Source: Sipunculus nudus (lineage: Eukaryota; Annelida; Sipuncula; Golfingiida; Sipunculidae). From it: a stretch of DNA of 64,000 nucleotides. Shown piece by piece: positions 53,601 to 62,720 of this stretch (positions are counted from its first letter, which is position 1; each line of letters starts with the position of its first letter). The DNA is taken from positions 49,321,558 to 49,385,557 of the forward strand of contig CM049310.1 in NCBI GenBank assembly GCA_026874595.1, in the 5' to 3' direction. The notes beneath the pieces were generated by a model. That model saw only the letters and a program-made list of their open reading frames with translations, searched no databases and was not told where the DNA came from. Both the position numbers and the translations under genes were made by a program.

Positions 53601-56600
53601 ATTTGTTCTAGAACTGTTTGCTTACTCCTGTACAAAAAAGGAAAAAGGTATTACACCAGGCACAATCAGTGGCATTAAACATAAACATAAACACACCACC
53701 AGGTAGGCATACCACACAACTTAACAAATCAAGACCTTGTAGCTTAACTAGTGTTTCTTCTGTGTTTCTTCGCTTTGTTTGGGAGTCACTGAGCATGTGC
53801 CAGATTGGACCTCTAGTCATTCAGATATGCTGGAAGGTGTTTGCTCACACACAGAACCATAACAATATATAAAACAGGTGAACCTGAGTTAGTAATCCAT
53901 ATGTCAGGACAATTTTATTGGAAACTTGTGTATTCAGCCAAAATGAACTAGCCAAGTCCAAGGCACACCTTACTGATTGTGGTTTAAAATACTGGGGAAG
54001 GAAGGTTCTCTTATTTAAGGTATCTTGCACCTGTTGACCTTTGAACCTTAATATACTGGGTCAAACATTACACAAAATCATTGAGAAGGTATGGTCATTT
54101 TTAATATAACACCATTCAATAAAGTACCACTGACTGCATAATACACAAGTTGCATGTCTTGAGAACTTTGGCCTGATTAAATATGCATGGATTTTTCTCA
54201 GAATCGAACTTGGGTGAGATAACCTATTGGTAAGTACTAGTTATGGTGATTTTGATGAAAATCCATCAAAAGGCCTGTTAAGTTATCACATTGACATTAA
54301 AAGTAAACAAAAAGACGGACATATGAACAGATGGTTGCATAATACGTCCTATCAAAAACAGATATATAAAAAAATTATCTGAAACTTAGAACCATAATTA
54401 TGATCACCGAAATTAATATTGCAAACAAGTTGATTTGTGCTTTCCGTGGGTGGGTATGACCAGGTTATACAAGTGGCACACTAGGCCCTAAGATTGCTTG
54501 CTCAAATGATCTAAATAAAAGCTGCAAATTGTATACGCATTCTAAGTTGACTTTTTACTTTGTACATGATGACTCATCATTAATTGGTTCACCAGAGATC
54601 ATCCCAATTGCAACAACTTTATATTTAAAACATCAGTCCAGTGGACCTGTTTCGGATTATGACACTAGAATGAATAATGATTATTTGATGTATTCATTTC
54701 ACTTAATAAAAGACTGGACATTCAAAATTAGTTTTATAAGGTTAGACACATTATATATATTTACCTTTCTGTTGAATAATTTTGGCTGTTTGGTGCCTCA
54801 GTCTGACATTCTTGGCCTCTGCCTCAGATAAAGCCTTCTTCTGTTGTTCTATTTCATCCTCCATCAGCCTACAGAAATGTAATGAAAAAATACTCAACCT
54901 GTTATTACACTAAAATAAGTGATTAATTTCATATTATAAACAGCTTCAAATACACGGTGATACAACAATCAAATTCCTTGGGGGATGATTGAGGGCTATC
55001 TTCAAAGAAAAAGTTCATGGTTTGTAGTGTGCACACATTCCTGACCTAGATCTAGATGGAAGTGCACATGATAATAAATAATGAGACAATTTGATTTTCC
55101 AGCAGAATCTTCACAAATTTCTAGTTGCAAATTTCCTTAGAGTCCATATGGATTATCCAGGCAAAAAATGGACAGGGTTTCAGGCTTACATAAAGAATGC
55201 TTGGTTTAATTAAGAAGTCATAGTATTATGTTCTCAATATTGTCCCGTTTATTTTTTATGTGTATGAATAGTTTCATATTTACAAATTTACTAAGTCCTT
55301 AGAAGAAGTACTTATAAGATCAGCTGGTACTTACAAATGAGGTACTCTCACCATATGTTTCAGTGAAACTTAGGTGGATCTATCTGCATGTACTTTGAGA
55401 TCAGCTTATTCTCACCTTATATTTCATGTAAGTGAATCTATCTGTACTTTGAGATCAGCTTATTCTCACCTTATATTTCATGTAAGTGAATCTATCTGTA
55501 CTTTGAGATCAGCTTATTCTCACCTTATATTTCATGTAAGTGAATCTATCTGTACTTTGAGATCAGTTTATTCTCACTTTATATTTCATGTAAGTGAATC
55601 TATCTGTACTTTGAGATCAGATTATTCTCACCTTATATTTCATGTAAGTGAATCTATCTGTACTTTGAGATCAGCTTATTCTCACCTTATATTTCATGTA
55701 AGTGAATCTATCTGTACTTTGAGATCAGCTTATTCTCACCATATATTTCATGTAAGTGAATCTATCTGTACTTTGAGATCAGCTTATTCTCACCTTATAT
55801 TTCATGTAAGTGAATCTATCTGTACTTTGAGATCAGCTTATTCTCACCTTATATTTCATGTAAGTGAATCTATCTGTACTTTGAGATCAGCTTATTCTCA
55901 CCTTATATTTCATGTAAGTGAATCTATCTGTACTCTGAGATCAGCTTATTCTCACCTTATATTTCATGTAAGTGAATCTATCTGTACTTTGAGATCAGCT
56001 TATTCTCACCTTATATTTCATGTAAGTGAATCTATCTGTACTTTGAGATCAGCTTATTCTCACCTTATATTTCATGTAAGTGAATCTATCTGTACTTTGA
56101 GATCAGCTTATTCTCACCTTATATTTCATGTGAGTGAATCTATCTGTACTTTGAGATCAGCTTATTCTCACCTTATATTTCATGTGAGTGAATCTATCTG
56201 TACTTTGAGATCAGCTTATTCTCACCTTATATTTCATGTAAGTGAATCTATCTGTACTTTGAGATCAGCTTATTCTCACCTTATATTTCATGTAAGTGAA
56301 TCTATCTGTACTTTGAGATCAGCTTATTCTCACCTTATATTTCATGTAAGTGAATCTATCTGTACTTTGAGATCAGCTTATTCTCACCTTATATTTCATG
56401 TAAGTGAATCTATCTGTACTTTGAGATCAGCTTATTCTCACCTTATATTTCATGTAAGTGAATCTATCTGTACTTTGAGATCAGCTTATTCTCACCTTAT
56501 ATTTCATGTAAGTGAATCTATCTGTACTTTGAGATCAGCTTATTCTCACCTTATATTTCATGTAAGTGAATCTATCTGTACTTTGAGATCAGCTTATTCT

Positions 56601-59600
56601 CACCTTATATTTCATGTAAGTGAATCTATCTGTACTTTGAGATCAGCTTATTCTCACCTTATATTTCATGTAAGTGAATCTATCTGTACTTTGAGATCAG
56701 CTTATTCTCACCTTATATTTCATGTAAGTGAATCTATCTGTACTTTGAGATCAGCTTATTCTCACCTTATATTTCATGTAAGTGAATCTATCTGTACTTT
56801 GAGATCAGCTTATTCTCACCTTATATTTCATGTAAGTGAATCTATCTGTACTTTGAGATCAGCTTATTCTCACCTTATATTTCATGTAAGTGAATCTATC
56901 TGTACTTTGCGATCAGCTTATTCTCACCTTATATTTCATGTAAGTGAATCTATCTGTACTTTGAGATCAGCTTATTCTCACCTTATATTTCATGTAAGTG
57001 AATCTATCTGTACTTTGAGATCAGCTTATTCTCACCTTATATTTCATGTAAGTGAATCTATCTGTACTTTGAGATCAGCTTATTCTCACCTTATATTTCA
57101 TGTAAGTGAATCTATCTGTACTTTGAGATCAGCTTATTCTCACCTTATATTTCATGTAAGTGAATCTATCTGTACTTTGAGATCAGCTTATTCTCACCTT
57201 ATATTTGATGTTAGTGAATCTATCTGTACTTTGAGATCAGCTTATTCTCACCTTATATTTGATGTAGGTGAATCTATCTGTACTGTAAGATCAGTTTATT
57301 CCCACCTTATATTTGATGAAAGTGAATCTATCTGTACTTGGAGATCAGCTTATTCTCACCTCATTTTTGATGTAAATGAATCTATCGGTGTTTTGAGATC
57401 AGCTTATTCTCACCTTATATTTGATGTAAGTGAATCTATCTGTACTTTGAGATCAGCTTGCTGCAGGGTAAGTTCTTCCCTTTCTTTATCAGCTTGAAGC
57501 AAACTGTTCTTGAGCTGCTCCTCTCGTTCTTCATGCTAAAATCACCATGTGGTATTTACATCAAAATTGGGTGATGAGTCACATAGCTTTTATGATCGCA
57601 TGAATAACTAATACATTAAGTTTTTAAAAGGGATACAAGTGGCGCCATGTTTAAGTAACATCAACATGAGTCACATGATCAATATGCTAATAAATTTGAT
57701 GCCTGCAGCTACAGCAGTTCCTGCAACAGTCAATTTTGTGATCATTAGATTTTAGAGTGCAATGAAAACCCAATGTTGGAATAAATTCAATTCAATTCTT
57801 AACCATTTAATTTCATGTTGGCCATGTTTTTTAAGCTGAAGTATTTGTTCCCTTATCTTTCAAAAGTGATAAAGGCCAATTTGAGTCACACAAAGTAGTT
57901 TTATACACGCTGTACCACTTGTAGGTGATAATCATATATATGACATGTGATCAACATGTCTGAAAAAAGTGGTGATGATAGCTGAAGGGTTTTTTTATAT
58001 TTGAGAATGAAAATGGAGGGATATATGGACAGACAGTCAGGTGTTCACATAGACATGGTCTTTTATAGTAGTCCTTTATCCTATGGCAGGGGAACAATAA
58101 GCTGCAAAGATGCAAATGTGTGCGTGTTCACAACATAACTCATGCAATCATGAATGGAATCTCATGAAATTTTCAGGACATTCCGTGGCTGGGCTAAAAA
58201 ATAGAAACAATTAAATTTTGGTGTGGATCTGACATATGATCTGGATTCATGAACTTCATCAAGGAATATTCACAAATGTATAGTCACTTATGCACAAATG
58301 AACTTGGGAATATGGGCCGAATAAGTGAATGCAAACATGTTTTGTGAAGCTTCCAACAGAAAAGACTGCCTAGTTTGAGGAGGCTTGCATTCCTTAGAAT
58401 GCAGATTTTTAGTTATTTAATATAACTAACACCAAGTACTTACATCTTTTAATTTCTGCTTCATACATTCTTGAAAAGCTTCAATTTTATTCTGCATCTC
58501 CTGAATATTTTTCACAGCTTTTTCCTTCTGGCCTTCGGCTCTGGAAATGGAAAAAAAGATCTCTTGTTAAGTGGTAGAATTCACAGATTTGTATCTAACG
58601 GCTTTTAATGCAGTTTAAAGCTTGTTTTCAGATGTTTAAAAGCCAAGGATTAAGAGCACTGTGCAAGACATGGACACAGACCAAGTCAACATGTAGTGCA
58701 TACAAAGGTGTCAGTGTCTCTATACCTGCCTCCACCTCATGTATGTTTTGTTTATTATAAAGGATAGGTCCATGGCTTGTTGGTGGAACTGTCTACTGAT
58801 TGAGGATGAAAGCATCTTTATAGAACACTTAAATGTTTTTATTAAGCCTTCTGAATTTTAGGTTTTATATGCACAGGGTTATGAATAACCCAGAAGACAT
58901 ATCCTGTCGGTAAGACATAAGCTAATGTCTTATGTTCAACAAGATTTTACCTTAATGTCAATGTGGCACTGGCGGGGCTCAAACCGGGGAAATTTAGCTC
59001 CGCTAGGCTATGTCCAGCCCCACTCATATAAATGTTACTTTGGATCTTCTCTTTATATGGCGCATGTTTGTGAATGTTTTCGTGTGACCAAATGCATTTG
59101 CGAATTCTATAAGTCCAATGCCTTAACCACTAGGTTATGTCCTACCTCACTCCTGTATCTGTTACTGTATAAAACTTAAGATCTTCTCTTTATATGAGTT
59201 TGTGAATGTTTATTGTGTGACCACCTGCATTTGTAAATCCTGTTCTAGTTTACAAAAAATACCTTATGTGATGCACCTGTAGTGGTGCACCACCTTTTGT
59301 TATGTACAGTGAAACCTGTGTGAAAGACCACTTGTGGAACTGGCAAAATGTATTCTTATTACACAGGTATTCTTATTAGACATGTCAGTAATCACCAGTG
59401 TAAATGCTTTAGGTTCACTAAAGGGTGGTCTTAATAGGAAGGAGGTCTTGTAAGACAGGTGGTCTTTCAGGAAGGCTCCACAATACTACTCCAGAGAAGG
59501 AAGGGGTTAAACTTAATCCCTGAAAAACAAGAGTCAACAAATCTTATTTCAGTTTTTCTGGCAGACCTCCAGGCTGTCCACAAGGGGAAAGTGTTGCACA

Positions 59601-62600
59601 CAATAGACACACAATGTCCAAATGTGTGTCATGAACACTACTCAACTTTAAATAAATTGCCATTTTTTAGACAAATGCCAATATAGTAATACATGTATAT
59701 GTATGGCCAAGAGTCATTTTCCTCATATTCTTTTTAACTCAAGGGGAAAAGCAATAAAAAAGTTACCCACTTCAGGTAGTCCATAACAAGATATTTTGAT
59801 ACTCAATAACAAGCGTACGCCAGAAAAGGGAAAGTGAATCTTGGTGTTCATGAGTATTTGTCTGTTTATTTGTGTTTGTTTTTTCTGTGTGTGCTCTCAC
59901 CTTCCCCTCGCTCGTTTCTCTTGTTCCACCTGCTCTGTCAATCTCTCAACCTCCTCTTTGTGGGATGCAAGCTGCACTTCAACCTCTGACAGCTGCATCT
60001 CAGCATCTTCTTTCTTCTCTTCAGATTCCCTTTAAATAAACCGTCAATATTCAATCACTTATACTCCATAGACACAACTCAGAGAACTGCTGGATGAACT
60101 ACTATGTTTATTCACTTCTTACATCTAAGGAGCATACTTTTAATATAATGCAGTCAAAAAGTGGTCCTTAAATTAAGTTTTGATACTACAGGATACTACA
60201 CATTTCACCATCCCTGACCACCTGTTTTTTTTGGTGTTTTTTGGCAATAATTTTTATACAATGCACTAAAGTTTACCTTTTTTAAACAAACAAATGTATT
60301 GATTATTTAGCAACAAAATAATACTCTCTCATGTAAGGAATCTGTATAATTCAGAAGGACATATGGCTGAACAGATGTATGGTCTGGCACCATATCAATG
60401 ATGACCTAAGCTGATGCTCTTAAACAACATACACTTGATAATATGCGACGCCGGAGATCTTAGATCTCCTGTGCTGGAGGCAAAATGTCACCCTGTTTGC
60501 TCTCTATTGGCGGCAGGTGCGCCCCTATCGCGAAAGTAACTAGGGGCAAAAACAAAGATGGCCAAGCCAAATAAGTTCGACTGTTTTATAACCCTTAGTC
60601 TGAACTCCCGTAGCAGTGAGAAATTCTCTCAGTTGCTGAACAGTCTTAACGCATCTGTTGCACAATGTAGTGACAATTGGTTCACAGTAATAATACTGTT
60701 AGACATGTTTGTTTTTGCCCGCAAGTCTGCTGGTGCAGCAGCACTTACACGTCTCCACTACAGAAGATCAGGGATCTCTGGCGTCGCATATTCATAGTTC
60801 ACACTTTTCTTATGTTACACATACATCCTGCCTACATTACATGGATAAACAGATATGGCTACTTGATATGAAAACAGTTTTTACAGATCTTTAAAGACAG
60901 GTCAACACCGTTCCAGCATTGCAAAGTAAATAAAGTTGTATCACACTTGTTTAAATCATAATAAATCACCACAATATCTGCTTTGATAAAGGCTAATGCA
61001 TATTAGAAAACTAAGAAATGTTAAAGAAATATCGCAAAATATACGGTGCACAGGGAGTTGGAACAGAGTATGCATGGTAATCAGTTATACATGTTGAAAT
61101 GTAAGGTAAGACGGTAACTATCTGACCCAAGTTCAATGTATCAGATAGCATTATACGTTTTGTGTCTGATTTTACTGCATTATGCAATAAATTATGGCTT
61201 CCTTTTTCCAAGAATCAAAGTACATGTATGTACAAAATGACTGTTAATTACAAGATGATATGTACAAAATCTCCTTACAATGAGGCCATGTACACATGGA
61301 CCATAAAAATAGGAACTCTCAGACCAAAATCCATGTGTATATATAGACCTAGAGAAAGAGCAGTTATGCATGGTTCTTCGCCATGAAACATCAAACATAG
61401 CCATTGATGTTGATTTTCTTACTGTCTCCTGATTACCTTAGTGCTGTGTTGATGGCCTGGTTCTCAGACTGAAGACCCATTAACTTGTCTTCCAGGTGTG
61501 GTAACCTCCGCTTGTAGTGTAACAGTTCAGTAGATAGCAGCTCTGTCTGTTATAAAGAAATAACAAATGTTATACATGCAATACAATTCCTTAATTATAT
61601 ACCATATCTGGAACACCAGCTGCACATTTATGGTAAGATGGTCCAAAATTTAATTAGAGTATAAAAGGATACAACTTCTAAGCAGACTTTTGCTCTGGAT
61701 TGTATCAGGAAAACTATTCAAATCCATCATTGAGCTAATGTTTGCTTACCAGCTGAGCTACAGTGTTCCCTCCATAGTGATATAATTCTCTAACACATCA
61801 TACATGGAGCCTTAACGAGCAAATTAATGGCATATATGTCCTCTGCTTCCACCTCTTTTTGTCCCCTGCTTGCCTTCTGAATATGTTGTAGTTTTTTATT
61901 TTCACCCATAGATATCACCACATGTCATAGTGGCTATTTTTTAGTTTTCATTGTCCCCTGAAGATGTCTCCACATGTGATAAGTTTTGTTGTGAATTAGG
62001 AACATAAGGGGAATTTTTTAGTTTGTTTTGGAGCTTGTGTTATTAATTTTCAGACAGACACTCCAAAACCAATCCCAACCAAGGTATGCATGAGAAAAAT
62101 CACTGAGCCAAATTTGAATGAAATAAGATTTAGAAATTTAGGATGCATGAAAAGAAAACCTGATGGACAGACAGACTGACAGACAAACCCAAATCAATGT
62201 TACCCATTCTGCGGAAACAGGGGACAATAACTGCCAAGTTGAAGAATCAGGATATGAAATGTGCTGCCCTCTAGTAGGAAATAAGTAAACAACCTGCGAC
62301 CTGCAAGCACAATGGTATTTCCGTGTGCTTCCTATTATGTGCTAAAAAGCAAAGTTCAAAAAGAAAATCTGGTAATTATCAACCTTATAAATGACAATCA
62401 ATATTTTTCAAGGTACTTGTCAAAACTTTATAACTAACATACCTTGGCAGTGTTCTGGCAGGCTTTGTGATTGATGCTTTCCAGTTCACTCTGAAGGCGG
62501 TGGTTTTCTGACACAAGTTTTGCGTTGTCCTCCCTGATCCCCTGTAAGCGCTGACGGAGGCCTTCATTCTCCCGTTCCACAGATGCACTCACTGCACTGT

Positions 62601-62649
62601 GGTCACTGGTCTGATATACAGATAGTGACTTATCAAAGAAACTCAGATG

Positions 62650-62720
<71 letters not shown>

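Noticed and set aside
53608-53820. Possible small CCDC18 exon (SDSQTKRRNTEETLVKLQ)
   Set aside because: It looks mildly helical, but exons g and h already join with matching split codon and no room for it. No clean acceptor/donor pair keeps phase.
55374-57497. 707-codon plus-strand open frame of repeated SICTLRSAYSHLIFHVSE
   Set aside because: It is the antisense of the 54-bp intronic array. The period is a multiple of three and the unit happens to lack stops on this strand. It runs into antisense of exon f and has no independent support.
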